From positions 70,751,224-70,815,223 of the forward strand of contig OZ024719.1 in assembly GCA_964016875.1 (NCBI GenBank): a stretch of 64,000 bases of DNA, in the 5' to 3' direction. Origin of the DNA: Fallopia convolvulus. Its lineage: Eukaryota; Streptophyta; Magnoliopsida; Caryophyllales; Polygonaceae. Under the pieces are notes generated by a model. It did not search any database, was not told where the DNA came from, and saw only the letters and a list, made by a program, of their open reading frames with translations. This document shows, piece after piece, positions 12,400 through 25,694 of the stretch; within the stretch, counting starts at the first letter, position 1, and each line of letters starts with the position of its first letter. The position numbers and the translations under genes are program-made.

Positions 12400-13704
12400 C
12401 GGGATGGTCGACACAAGCAAGTTTACTTGGTTCGTGTGCTTTGTCGACTAGTTTACGAACCCAAAATTTACCACTAAAGATGGATCCCCTTGTTAAATAA
12501 TGATAATAGACCATTTTTTTTGGTAGCAAAATAATGATAATAGACCATAACATGGGTCTAATCAATGTACAATTTATATGTTTTTGATAGAAGAGTGAGA
12601 ATGAATTCTTATAATTGATAGCTCTTGTTAAGGTAAGAATGTTAACTAACATGTCATATTATAATGGGCAAAGTTGAACATCACAATTTGTGGGCAGTGC
12701 ATATTTTTCGCAATGTTTTGAACCACACACGTACATTTACGCTACTATGGATCTATGGACACAAATTTGCTTACGATTGAGATTTGAGAAGACAATGATG
12801 TGTAGATATATGATACGTATCATCTTTTCAAGCTCTTAAATTGAGGGTCCCGGGGACCATTTTAAGCCTTGTTTTGTTCAAAGAAAACAACCCAAAATGG
12901 GCAATAACAAATATTCCACGATAACGCCTATCGATCTAGCTTCATGTTTGCAAAATGTTTGTATATTGCATCGTTTATTTGTATTTGAAAAAAATGTGCA
13001 AAAATGGATATACGATATTATCCTAGTCTATTCCAAATGTCCAAAACCTATTCTTAGCAATCAATAAGAACATTCATATTATCCTATATGGTAGTTGAAT
13101 GCATTGTCAATGGCTATCATTCTATATTATACGGTCAAGTGTCAACATCTTTTGCATATAGATAGCCTTCACATATTTTATATCAACTCATAAAAGGAGC
13201 TGAAAATTCCAAAGATAAAATTGTACAAGTCGATTATTTTCATTTTCTTTTCCATTTTATAAAGGTGGTTTTTTTTTTTGCAAAAAGGAGAAATAATGAA
13301 GACCCTTTTTATTTCCCCAAAAGTAAAAAAATTTAGAAGAAAAAAAAGAAGGAATAACCGATTTTTTATAAAGAAAATAGGAAGAAAAAAAAAGAGTACA
13401 AAAAAGGGGTTTATGGGGGTTTGGATAGTAACAGTTATGAAATGCACATGAAGAGAGTATGGGCTGGCACATGAGATTTGGGCCCAGTTTGGATGGGCTT
13501 GTTGTGGTTCACGTGCGCTTGTTTGTTGCCTTCTCCAAGTTGGCTTTTTGACACATTCTTTTGCTTTGTCCTTCTTTCACCTTTACTCTTTTTCCTCCAT
13601 GCTCCACCGTCCGATACTCCGATCCTCATCCTTTGTTATTTACTTCCTCTGTTTTTTTTTTGGTTGAGTACTCAAACTTTATTTTTGATGAAAAGTAATT
13701 AATC
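12400..13704. other. Intergenic, no gene seen
   Basis: AT-rich DNA with no recognisable coding sequence. The region 13250-13400 is strongly A/T homopolymeric on the minus-strand reading. Confidence 0.5.
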
Positions 13705-14256
13705 TGTGGTGGTAGGGGTGTCCAAAACCGTCAACCGAGACTATGATTTCGGTTAGTTAAAACCATGAATCGTAACTGAATTGTAAATCTCGATTAATCG
13801 TAGTTTGGTTAACTAATTTTTAGGTTTAGTTTTCTCGGTTAACCAATAACCATTTATGTACTTTTTTATTATAATAATACACTTAAAAGGCAGATAAAAA
13901 CATTAACTTGGTATTAAAAAAATATTATCCAACTCGGTTAGAACATTTCAATACGAACTAATCTTACATGTCTAGGTGGCTAAAATAACCGATTGATAGC
14001 TTCATTTGTTTCTAGAGTGTGAATTATACATTTCATACAAATGAAACTTTTCTTAAATATTAATTAAACGGTCCCGCATTTTCGGTTTTCCTATTAACTA
14101 AAATTGAGAAAACAAGGAACCGAAACCGAGAAACCACAATATTCTCGGTTCGGTTAACCAAACCGAAAATTCAAATAATTTCGGTTCGGTTAACCAAAAA
14201 AGAATCGGTTTTCCGGTTTTTCGATTCGGTTTTTTATGGACATCCCTATGTGGTGC
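13705..14256. mobile_element. hAT-like non-autonomous DNA transposon
   Basis: The element spans 13713-14248 (536 bp). Its ends are inverted: TAGGGGTGTCCA on the left and TGGACATCCCTA on the right, with one mismatch. Eight-base flanks TGTGGTGG (13705-13712) and TGTGGTGC (14249-14256) match at seven of eight positions, fitting the 8-bp duplications of hAT elements. The interior is rich in CGGTTAACCA-type words and encodes no transposase. Confidence 0.82.
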
Positions 14257-14460
14257 CGCCTCTAAATTTGATATTTATGATGGGAATTCACTTTTGGTTG
14301 TATGTTTTGGGCTTGTGACCTAGCCTGGGTAAGATTTATGAAATATATAAATTAGTTTATGTGGATTGAGTTACGTTGGATTGGTGTGTTAAAATACATT
14401 CATTAATTTTTAAGAATCAGTGAACTGTGCAGCGAAATAAACAAAAATAAGTAACTTAGT

Positions 14461-14550
14461 AAGACAAGATTTCAATTAATGAAACGCTTCATTGAGAGGT
14501 CGGAGAGTGCCGCCACTCCTTCGACAAAAAAAAGACAAGGTTTCAATTAA
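14461..14550 (+). mobile_element. 52-bp micro-copy of the LINE 3' end with 19-bp TSD
   Basis: The insert at 14480-14531 contains only the last bases of the LINE family at 6977-10994 and 52730-55828: the terminal hairpin region (GGAGAGTGCCGCCACTCC) and an A-tail. It is flanked by 19-nt direct repeats at 14461-14479 and 14532-14550 differing at one base. It is therefore an extremely 5'-truncated retrotransposition product. Confidence 0.88.
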
Positions 14551-16402
14551 ATTCACCGATTTTATTATTAGAATCGATTTTACAAATATGACCAATGTGT
14601 TTCTCAGGTGTACACAATTCCTAGTGACGAATACTTGTCCCTTAGCGTCGGATGACTTCTAAAAACTTTACCTAGTGAACTCGACCCACGAACTTGATTC
14701 GTAATACAACTCCTCAAGTTATCAATCGTATCCTTCTCTCTTGATCACACACTGACACAACTCTCAAGCACTCGTTACATTAATTTCGATTAGAATATGT
14801 TTAACCTAGATATATACCATATATATATATGCCCCTTATGACTAGAATACAATTATATCCATAAATATAATATGTGATATATTTATAAATTTTTTTCTAT
14901 CAAACAAGTGTTTCCTAAAAATATTTTTTTCTAAAACTTCCTTATGCTTAGCTGCGTGCCCTTATTGTTCCTTGTGTTCCAAGCAGAAATACTTAACCGC
15001 CTTTGATAACCTAGGAAGCGACACCCGCCTTCTCCCTTTGTTGAAACCTTTCATTTGTAGTAACTTGAGCCTTAGCATTGTTCCTTTGGGACCAATGAAT
15101 ACAAATTCTCCATTTCCTTCATTTTCTTTGTTTCTTAATGTAAGCATGTAAAATTAACCATCATTAATTTTCTCTATCAATTGCCATAAATAAATTTTAT
15201 TTATTATGTTTTTTTATATCTTTTATTATTTTCTTCTAAAATTAAATATGATGGTTATTCGACATAATGAAAGATTTTATCTTAACGAAAAGATAAAACT
15301 TTCACTTGAAGTAGGGAGTAAGATACCTCATGCTTGGGTGACAAGGCGTTAGGGCCAACCCTAGGGGGTTGATTTTTTGGTCCCCATGTCTTCTCTCTTT
15401 CATTTTAAATACATGTCATCGCCATGTATGAAGAGCACACATTCAAATATTCTGAAAAACTCATATTCACTTAGTTCTGTAGCTTTTACTGTCTTTTACC
15501 TTGACGCTCGATCGACGACTATTCTTTTGACTTAGGCATCGAAGGTGGATTAGGCGGTCCCCTCCCCTTTGTCCATTATTTTGTAGGTTCTAGGTTGAAG
15601 AAATGGATGGAACAGAAGATGAAGAAGGAGCAATTAATTAGTACATTAAAGACGGAATCTTTGTGCACTAACACTTAAGACTTAGTGATTGATCTTAGCA
15701 TTCATCTTCTTAAGTTTCACACGTGAAACACTTTCAAGTGTAAACCATAACATTCTAGATTTTTCTTCATCAAAATTTAAGGGAATGACCAATTTCCCAA
15801 CAAGTTAATCCAATAGAAAGAAGGAAGGGTGGTGCCTCTATTTTTATTCGTTCGAACACAAAAATTAAAAAGCAAATAATTCTAGTTGATGCTCTAATTT
15901 AAAGGTTCTTTTGTTGGTGTCTCAAAGTTAATTTTTTTTTTCTAATTGGTATTCCAGAAGTTTCAGATTTTCCAGTTGGTTCTTCGATCCTTATGTTCGG
16001 ATTGATCAAATTTGATCTCATTACTGTGTTTTTCACCCCTAAATTAGTATAATTCAACTCCTAAAACACCTAAATTCTACCCAAACAAGTTCAAATTTGA
16101 ATTATGAAACAATCTCGACCCCAAATTTATGTGTACTCGAAATTATTTGTTGTCATCTTTTGTTGCCTTCTTACCCCCTACCCCCACTATCCGATACATT
16201 CTTGACATCTCATGAGTTGAGCCATACATAAATTGCACCCAATTGAACTCATTTAAAGTGACATTTGAACAATAAAAAGACCCCCTTTCGGCCAAAATTG
16301 CATATCAAAAAATTGTTATACAATTATCCTTGCACTATTTCCAACAATCCAACCTATTCTTATTAATAACTCATATACTAACTTTTAATTTCTAAGATTA
16401 TA
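14551..16402. other. Intergenic, no gene seen
   Basis: No supported gene. A short minus-strand open frame at 14962-15147 has no recognisable homology. Confidence 0.5.
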
Positions 16403-16636
16403 CTCCCTCTATCCCCATTTGTTTGTCCAAAAGGACGAATTTTGCGATTATTAAGAAGAGTATAAAGTATTATTGGTAAATGAGAAAGTTGGATAGTGGG
16501 GGTAAAAATGAGATTAAATGGGATAGTTTTGTAATTTAATGAATGTAATGAGTAAAAATAGTAAGAAAAATATAGTTATAAAAATAAATAAGAGAAACAA
16601 AAGTGGACAACGAAAATGGAAAGCGTTCGGAAAAAA
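16403..16636. mobile_element. Stowaway-like MITE, worn
   Basis: The left end is TA followed by CTCCCTCTATCCCCATTTG, the classic Stowaway terminal motif. The right end (GGACAACGAAAATGGAAAGCG) is a degraded inverted counterpart, followed by TA. The length of 234 bp fits Stowaway MITEs, which are mobilised by mariner-like transposases elsewhere in the genome. Confidence 0.7.
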
Positions 16637-16917
16637 TACTAAATTTTATCACCTCGTATTTGAAGAATATAGTGACACAAATAACGTTTTGTCAATTATA
16701 TAATAAATATGATATATGATGCTAGAGTAATTTTTCTTAATCATATCTATGTTTTATAGTGGATATTAGCATATTACTAATAATACTATTTTGACTACTG
16801 TAATATCATGTTAATTGTCTTTTCCTAAAAAAATATCATGTTTTTTGTGATTAAATACGAGACTGTCAAAACTAATTCGGTCATGTCCTAATTAAGACTG
16901 TACTCTATAGATTACTA

Positions 16918-17166
16918 CTTCATCCATTTCACAATACTTGTTTTTCTACTAATTTGCATATTATTTAAAAAATATAACAAAAATACTAATATATTCTCAA
17001 TCATTATCTTATTTTTTTTTATAATTTTATTGAAAATTACTATATATATATAACTAATTATTAATTATAAAGATAAATATGTAAAGTAGAGATTAAAATA
17101 GTTGCAAAATATGTATTGTGAAATAAAAAATATGACTAAAAAATATGTATTGTGAGACGGAGGGAA
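16918..17166. mobile_element. Stowaway-like MITE
   Basis: Inverted ends: CTTCATCCATTTCACAATAC on the left and GTATTGTGAGACGGAGGGAA on the right, each bounded by TA. It is 249 bp, AT-rich and non-coding. A second partial GTATTGTGAAATAAA near 17113 duplicates the right end. Confidence 0.78.
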
Positions 17167-17169
17167 TAT

Positions 17170-19843
17170 GTGATATTTTCAAATTAATGGAACGTATGTG
17201 CATAATTTTTACGTAGTGTATAGTCTACGCCAACGTTGAATTATCATTTCCCGGGTTTGGAATTTGTGCTGATTAAGTACATAGAGATTAATTGTTGTGA
17301 TTTAACGGTCGAGTGGACACGTAATCGTGGACGACAAATCGATAATTGGAGACAAAAATCATAAATCTTACGCATTCCAAGGTTCATAACTTAATTAGTG
17401 TCTATGACATATTTTGTCCACACTCAACTAGATGAGCCATCAAACCTTATTTATACATTGATAAATCATGTTTGACCCTCTCTATTAGCGATTAATTATA
17501 AGATTCCGTGATTTTGGGTATTTTGTACGCTTTACATATTTTGTCCGTTTATACTAGTTTAACGTATTCATGTAAGAAAAATCCTTAATTAGTAACGGTC
17601 TCTGGTAGCAAGTTAAATCTCAACTAAAAGATTGAGATGCATGAAATCAGTTATGCGCCATATTAACGAACTTTTTACCTTAATCAACGCAATAAAATAA
17701 TGACAAATTGTTCGATGATTTTAGACAACAAAGTCCAATAAAATGATTGATAAAAATATGTTGATATGACATATTAATTATAAACCCTCTATGTTCTTAT
17801 GAAGGTGGCCGGGGTGCCCAAGATTGATTACTAATTGTGGACTCCAATTTGGTTATTGAGTTGTCTTGCACTTTCTCGATCGAGCACTCGTGCGTGTAAA
17901 GTCTTGTTTTTGAGGTTAAAACTTTTGGAAGAAGGGATCAAGCATGCCCGTATATATGGCATAATTTTTTGTACTTTTTACGATTTTTCTATGATGTATT
18001 CTAAAGACACGTTAAAAACTGCAAATGAAAAAAATTATTTACATTTCATTTAAAAAAAAATTTAAATGATATTTTTCTAGGATTAGTTTCTAAATTTTAA
18101 TTCGCATATTGCGTACTAGTTCATAAAATCAGGGTTTATTATTAAAATATAGGTCCCTTTAAATAGGGGGTAGAAAGACAGATCAAACTATCTAATATTT
18201 CTCTTTTTATTTCGACTAGTTAGATATATCGAGAGTAATGAATTCTTTTAATCTATAAAATCTCAATTTACATAAACTGAGGATCTAATTTTGAGCATTA
18301 AGGAAAGTGTGGGATATCAGTGGTGTGATGAGACATATTCACCAAAAGATGTGCACATATTACATGCGAACACCTTTTTACTTTTCTACTTTGTGTTTTT
18401 TCTTCAAGAGCGTTAGATCGTAGAGCATTAGAATCAAAGGGTGCTTGATTTACCTTGTATAAAAAACAATAACAAGTTTTGTTCATATAATTTGAATCTA
18501 TTATTAATCGGTATTTGTTAGGAGTTCGTGGGCGGAGAGGTTTGGGGGTAGCGTCCCATAATGGTGGTCTCGCTCTCTCGGCAGGGGCAATGCCACTGCA
18601 CCCTGCCAAAACTGCATGTTATGTTTTATATGAACGAGTTTATCGTGATCTGTTTTGCGTTTACGATCCATAATCTGATTAGGGTTTAATGAGTCACTAT
18701 ATATACACATAAAACGCCTTATTATTAATGTAAGTTTTTCGTTCTGTTATCGTCTTCATAATAAAAATACAGTTTCTCTACCCATGAACGTAGCCAACAC
18801 ACCATTGGTGAACCACTTAAAATATTTGTGTCTTTCTTCGCTTTTATCGTTCTTAATGTTACAACAAGTTTTACCATACACGTTCTTTTAAAGTGAAAAT
18901 CTTAATTAATGAACGGGTTGATATACCTTAAAGACTTTATCTGGTAAAATAATTGGGTCAAAAACTATCGACAAGAAAAATTGTTCAATCTTCTTAATTA
19001 AACAAACAAGGCTTATGATATAATCAAATCTTACTAGCTTATTTGATAAGGTGATGACATCCGCAATTATTAGATCACGAGTTCAAATTAAACTTATTGT
19101 AATGCCTTCTCTGACTAGAAAAAACTAAACTAAATCTTAGTCTGAAACACGTCTAGATATATACAAGATCTGTCTCGTCATATATATTCATTGTGCAACT
19201 TGTTGTAATGCCATCCTTATGTAATTCTAAATAGAGATAAATCAGGATTCATATTCTGTAAAATTATACAAAGGCTGAAAAATTATATATCCCAACATCA
19301 TTAATTTATATAATGTAAACTTTAGATACTCATGAAAATTATAGAAGACAAGGAAGACTAGACAAGACTTTGCATCATGTTCTAAAATAATAAGAAGTAC
19401 TTCTTAACCCTAATGGGTAATTAGATGCACACTATACATTAGAGTGGAAAGAAAAGGGATTGAAATTAGAGCTCGTTTGTTTCTATACCCGGAATTAAGT
19501 TGGAATGAGGTATCGTGTTGGGATAGGAATCACCCATACCTTGAGTTTGAGGTAGGTATGAACTCTAGTATTTATGCTATGGTTTTTATTTAATATTTTT
19601 TATTTAAATTGTATGTTAAGTGTTCATATGTTCTCATTTTTTTGGTCACTAGCGACTCTAAAAAGTTAATGTTTATCATATTTATAAAGTGATTATATCA
19701 TTAATGTTCATAGTATATGTTTAATTAGAATATAACTCATTTTTAGTTTATTTTGTGAACTTCTCTTATATGAGCAAAAGTATTTATACTTTCTCGTTTA
19801 TCCAAAATATATCACGAAAATCATAAAATATATAGCTAGTTTG

Positions 19844-19893
<50 letters not shown>

Positions 19894-20949
19894 CGAGGTA
19901 ATTAAAAAGATTTGGAGGTATTAGGTAGCTAGCTAATGAAAGTTACTAATTTTGAATTATATTTCTAGTATGATTTACTTACCGTCCTTTTATCATCCGG
20001 TCCCATAGGGCTAGGAAATTATTAATGTGGATGTGCACAATTTGAAATAATAATTAAGTTCGGATTTGTATGAACATGCACACAAGAGCAAGCAATAGAA
20101 TAATTACTTAAAATTGCAAAGGGTTAAAATCGTTGAAATTAGTGTACATGCAAATTAAAAGGTAGAGATGTGGATGATATAAAAGTTTATGTAGACTTTT
20201 AACGCAAGATGGGGCCTTAATTGTGATTAACACCCATCATTATGCTAGTCATTAATGCAAATTGAACTACGTAGTGCTTTGGAATTCCTTGAAGCGACAG
20301 CCACGACGACTATATACATTCATATACACCTACATGCAATGTAAAGATGAAAAAAGTCATCCCAATTGTTTCATCACTCAAATAATACACTACACTACGT
20401 ACTACTACTACTACTTTCGGCATTTCTTCAAAGTATACTTCTTTCGTTTCGGAATATAATTCTTGTACAAAATAAAAAAAATAATTTACAAAAAAAACGG
20501 AGGTAGTATATCTTTATGATCAACTCAAATATCACCGTACATCTATTGCATAACTTTTTGAGAATTTAAATGTTTTTTTATTGAGTGAAAAATCAAATCT
20601 TAGCATTTTTTTTTTATTAAATTGAGTTGGTAATTACAAATTGATTTATCTGATTTGTACGCTAAAAATGAATCCATCGTCAAACAACATAACAAAAGAG
20701 GTATTCGATTTATGAGTAGGAAAATGCTTCAACACATAATTGTCAAACAAGAGATTATTCGAAAAGCGGCATAAAATTGCATATGCCCTCATTTAAAATG
20801 CACACACAAAATTTTCAGGAATATTATTATCGTGGGAGTAGATTTTATTGGGTGAAACTCAATATGACACGTAAGCAAAAATGTGATAGAGCCTAATAAA
20901 AGCGTGGACAGAAAAGTTATCACATGCGTATGTATAATGTAAATAAAAG
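17170..20949. other. Intergenic with small repeats, no gene seen
   Basis: No supported gene. A GC-richer patch at 18510-18620 lies in a minus-strand open frame without recognisable homology. A possible old SINE head (box A TAGCTTATTTG, box B GAGTTCAAATT) is at about 19034-19110. A TA-rich microsatellite is at 19847-19890. A very short Stowaway-like relic ending ACGGAGGTAGTA is at about 20440-20512. Confidence 0.5.
19847..19890. repeat. (AT)22 microsatellite
   Basis: An uninterrupted AT dinucleotide run of 44 bp flanked by GTTC on the left and GAAC on the right, so the whole block is a perfect palindrome. Confidence 0.95.
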
Positions 20950-21422
20950 GCAGAATATATAAACGGTCCCTATATTTGAATTAATTGGTCATTTAGTTTT
21001 CTGTATTTTAGTCATAACTGTTTGGTCCTTTATAGTTGCACATTGTGACCTATTGAATCTCTATTGAGTCACTTATCCCAGCTTCTTTTAGGAGTGTGGT
21101 GCACGCGTGATGATGTGTTATATTATATTGTCACAATGACAATGACATGGATGACATGGCGATGACATAATGTGTTATATTGTGTTGCCACAATGACATC
21201 CATGTTATCGCCATTGTGGCAACATAATATAACACATCATCACGCGTGTACTATACTCCTAAAAAAGCTGGGATAAGTTGCTCAATAAAGGTTCAATAGG
21301 TCACAGTGTGCAACTATAAGGGGCTAAATGGTTAGGGATAAAGTATAAGGGGCTAAGTGACCAATTGACACAAGTATAGAGAGCAGTTTATGTATTATTC
21401 CGTAAAAAAAATGCAGAATATA
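20950..21422. mobile_element. Foldback / Mutator-like MITE with long inverted arms
   Basis: Two arms of roughly 190-200 bp are imperfect inverted repeats. The left arm has GTTGCACATTGTGACCTATT, CTTATCCCAGCTTCTTTTAGG and CACGCGTGATGATGTGTTATA; the right arm has their reverse complements with few changes. The ten bases GCAGAATATA at 20950-20959 recur at 21413-21422, a size typical of Mutator-superfamily target duplications. The left copy may partly belong to the arm itself, so the exact outer boundary is uncertain. No transposase is encoded. Confidence 0.78.
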
Positions 21423-21767
21423 ATTTCATTCAAATTACTTAGAAATTATTTTTGATGGACCCATGAGAAAAGGCCTAAAAAAGGAGCAGAAACGTTTGAT
21501 TACCGGCGCCCTTCACCAATGGTCCAATGCAATGGTGCTGACCTTCTAATTGATGTGACTGTTTCATATGGAATAATAAAGCACCTACATCTATTTTCCT
21601 TCAATTAATCAATCAGAATTAGTTCCTTAATCAATTAGAATTCGTTCCCTAATCAATTGATGATAGAGCCGTATAGGAATTTGGAAGCTGTAGTAATTAA
21701 TGCACTCTATTGAGTATTGACATATGTATGAAAGACATATTAATTCATATGTATGAACATGTAAGTA

Positions 21768-22084
21768 CTCCCTCCGTTTCCAAGAGTTTGTCCATAAGGA
21801 CAATATTCACACAAATTAAGGTAAGGAGAAAGAAGAGAAATCAACTAATAGGAAGAAGAGAGAGATTGTGATGTTGATTGGTAAAAGTTGGAAGAAAGAG
21901 AAAATAAAAGGAAAAGACTAAAATGGGGTTGAAGGGGTAGACTTTTTATTTGGGGTAAAAGATGAGAATGAATGAGGATAATATTGTAAGAAAAGATTGA
22001 TATAAAAGGAAAGATGAAAAGGTGGACAAATTATTCGGGACACCCGAAAAGAAATACAAGACAAACTTTCAGAGACGGAGGGAG
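21768..22084. mobile_element. Stowaway-like MITE
   Basis: The left end is TA-CTCCCTCCGTTTCCAAGAG and the right end ACGGAGGGAG-TA, with subterminal inverted similarity around TTTGTCC/GGACAAA. It is 317 bp and non-coding. Confidence 0.85.
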
Positions 22085-22086
22085 TA

Positions 22087-24440
22087 GAATTTTTGGGAAG
22101 ACATCAAAAAAGGACGTAGTAGCGATGTTTGGTGTTGACAAAGGAATATATGTAGATCTCAAACACCAAATTAAAGATGCCCCTCGTACTAACGAGTACA
22201 TTCTACTAGATGGCTAACGAAACAACTTTGATGTACGAGACGAAGTGATGATCGATTGCAAAGCTAGTACAGAGTACATGCTAATGGTGATAGAGATAAG
22301 GATGATAAGTTAGATGTGCAGACTAATAAGGTTGACATGATAAAAACCAAGGCGATCCACATCGTGGTTGGAGTGACCAATATTAAGGAAAAGTTGCATG
22401 AATGGAGGCAACTGAACATCCCAATGCGTCAAATCTCTTGTGATATAACGCTATCAACACTCTTGTGATTCGAGCAAAGAACTCGTAGGAAATGACTTGT
22501 CAATTTGAAATTGGCGAAGTAAACACAAAATAAAGATGACATTTCTCTTATTTTGAACATGTCTAAGTGAAAACACCAATGTCATGCCTTTTATAGGCAA
22601 GAACTAGGCGACATCCATGTAGTCCAAAATGACCAAAAATCGGCCAAAAAATGTCCAACAAAAAAGAGTAACTACTGAATGGATAAGGATGAAGATTGAC
22701 CTTCATAAGAGGTGTGACCTATAAATACGTTGGCCATGAAGCACATGAGGGAAGCGCACCCTTGTGCCATGTGGCAAAGAGAGAGAAAAGGGGCAATAAG
22801 CGCCCATAAGTCCATAACCACTCTCAACCGCCACCAATTGCCTTCAAATGCTAGTAATTTTCCTCAACTGCCATTAACCGCCCAAGTGCCCATGAAAAAT
22901 TAGTGGGTCTGTCCATGGTCCAAGCCAAGTGCCACATCATCAAGAGCTATGCTAGCATATCTAGCTTGGTCATATTATGCTTTGTTGGGTGTTTAAGCTT
23001 CTAATCCATTCCTTATAATCTAATGAGTCCAACGCAAAAGACCATTCCCAAAATGCTTGAGTAAATCCAAAATTATAGCCAAAGCAGCCAAAGTGACACA
23101 TCGACGAGGTGTGCAACCAACCGCAAGGCACAACACGGTGCGCCTCTGCCTTCGTGATATGAACATCATTTTGCATCAAGGTCTCGGTCATGGCACATGG
23201 AATGACACAGTGTGTGCGCCAAGTTATCCCATCACGAGATGAATCAACAAGCCATAGCCACCATGACGTATGTCGAGGTTCTTTAAATACTCAACTTGGA
23301 TCAGACTACACTTTCCTTATCAAACTCATCTAATATTTAGTCCACACCGATCACATTTTCCATGTGTTATCCAACTCGACATATATACGCATAAGACCAT
23401 ATCATAAATAATACAGAACTCCCCGATAAACCAAATTAATTACTCAAATGATACTAAAAACACCAACAATTTAGTGGATCAACGACAAATATAGTGGAAA
23501 AGGCAAAGGTCATGCAATAGTTTTAGTAATTTAGGATTTAGAATGTGTTTAGGATAGAGATCTTACTGATATCATGAAAATAATAAGTGAAATATACAAA
23601 CTTACATACTTAAAAACCAAGCTGAAATATCCCTACATTCATCTCTTCTTAACGACCTCCTTAATTATTTTAGCCAAATCGCTCTATAATTAAACACATT
23701 AATAAATGATCATGTAATCTATATAAAAATACAAGATCTTACGCTAAATAACAACAACTAACCTAACAATTCATAGCAGTCTATAAAGAATTCGTTCATT
23801 CGTTAGAGAGTTGAAATGGGTTTGTGTAGATTAAAGAAAAAATATTTAAACTACATAGGTGTTCGGGTGGTAGTTGAAATGCATTTAAACTAGTTAAATT
23901 TTGAGAGAAATATGATGGGATGGACATTATGGAATTGAAATACATTTATTTAAACTAGTTGAAATTTAATTTATTTGTATCCTCTTTTTCAACTCTCATA
24001 AACTAGTATTTTCTCGAACAATATATATAATACATATAGAAAATAATGTGAATTTGCTCATTAACGGGTGTTTTGATTTGCATAATTGCTTTTTATTTTG
24101 TTTTCCTTTTTAATTTGGGTTTTGAAATTTTTATAAAAAAATAAAAATAACATTTAACAGAGATTTAACGAAATTTTTGAGATAAGTGGTCGATTGATAA
24201 AGGAGATAGATATATGGGTGGTTTTCAACAAATTCACATTATACAAGTGGTACTTATTTGCAATGTACCCTATTATATATAAGTGATTTTCGGTCAATCA
24301 ACCTTTTATTTCAACTACTAATTTAAGCACATAACCTTCATTAATTATTTTAGCATCAACTACCTCAATATCAATTGAGAAAAATACATCATTATCGAAC
24401 AGGAGTTTGGTTCAAATAAAACAAACTCTTATCATGAAAA
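22087..24440. other. Intergenic, no gene seen
   Basis: No supported gene. The block at 22690-23260 is less AT-rich and unassigned; its open frames lack any recognisable protein signature. Confidence 0.45.
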
Positions 24441-24447
24441 TGAAAAA

Positions 24448-24622
24448 AATGCACTTTTTCTAGTTCGTAATGCACTTTTCCTATTTTGGAGTGCACTTTT
24501 TCGCATCTGCATTGTTCGTATTTTGTAGTGCATTTTTCATATTTTTTATAGTACGCTTTTCAGATTGCACTTTTAGTATTTTGTAATACATTTTTCGTAC
24601 TTTTTAGTACACTTTTCAATTT
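24448..24622 (+). repeat. Degenerate tandem repeat, GCACTTTTC unit
   Basis: About seven imperfect copies of a unit of roughly 20-30 nt built on GTAxTGCACTTTT(T/C)xTATTTT follow each other. Spacing varies and copies have diverged, so this is an old minisatellite. Confidence 0.75.
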
Positions 24623-24629
24623 TCAGGAT

Positions 24630-25690
24630 AAAAATTTATTTCATTTTAACCAAACTCTTTTGAATAGACTCATATGTATCACCATAGTAATGTCTTTTAC
24701 CTCATCTATTCTAAATGCTTTTATCGGACATGCATAACTGTCATCTCTTATTTGCAATTTTTCACGTTCCAAGCCGCAACAAATCCTCACCCGGCTTCCT
24801 TTCATATTCATTACTTCTTGCTAGTTGCTAGTAAGTAGCGACCTATGATAATGATTGAAACTTCGAGCGTAAGAGTATGTTCTTCTGTTTATATACTATA
24901 AGTCTATAATTCCTCCAACTCAAGATTTAGATTAGCATATATATAACCAGTTTATTTATTTTTTTTACTTTTATTTGACTTAATAAAATAAATTATTTCC
25001 AGTAACAGAAGTATGGAAACATAATTAATTTTAATAAGATTTTTTCATGAATTATCAATTGAAACTATTTATGATTTTTCTTACCAGTTATGCAAAACTT
25101 GAGGGGATCCAAGTGTTTAACTTCGATCACTATTTGTTGGAGAACGATTATCTATGGCATGTGCAAAAGAATGATATTTCATCTCCTCCATATATATATA
25201 CATATATGATATATCATAATCAAAAGCTCTAGTATTATGCAATAAGTACACACACACACTTCAAAGGATAAAGCCTTCATTTACAAGCTAATTAATCAAG
25301 ATGTACAATATGCATATCAATTGAGAAAAAAAAAGAAAAGAAAAATCACCTAATACAAAAACAAAAAATAAAATTAAAAAAAGGGACCCCCTATCTATAA
25401 ATATCCTGCTTTTCCTCAACTTTGCTCCCTCTTTATTTCCACATAAATCGCTAGAAGCTTAGCTTGATCGAGATCGATCGATCATCATACAACCAAGATC
25501 AATCTGCTTTCATTTTCCCAACCTAAAACAAAATAATATAACTAAACAAACATGCTTTCTTTCGCCACAAAAGAAGGGCAATGGGGGCACCATTAATCAT
25601 CATATATTATCGTGACTCAAGTTACGGGGAGTTATCATCATGACGTGGGGATCGATCTCAATTGGCGTTGTTTAATTTAAATTAATTGAT
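24630..25690. other. Intergenic; TATA-like box at 25395
   Basis: No supported gene. A good TATA sequence (CTATAAATA, about 25395-25403) is followed by a pyrimidine-rich stretch and an A-rich leader-like segment to an ATG at 25551 with only 14 codons. This may be a non-coding transcript start or chance. Confidence 0.35.
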
Positions 25691-25694
25691 TAAC

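Noticed and set aside
18510..18720. Minus-strand frames possibly representing a short gene
   Set aside because: No homology recognised, no exon signals, and the GC-rich patch is small; more likely part of a worn repeat.
25440..25680. Possible plant microRNA precursor
   Set aside because: No match to any mature plant miRNA I remember and no long hairpin obvious by eye.
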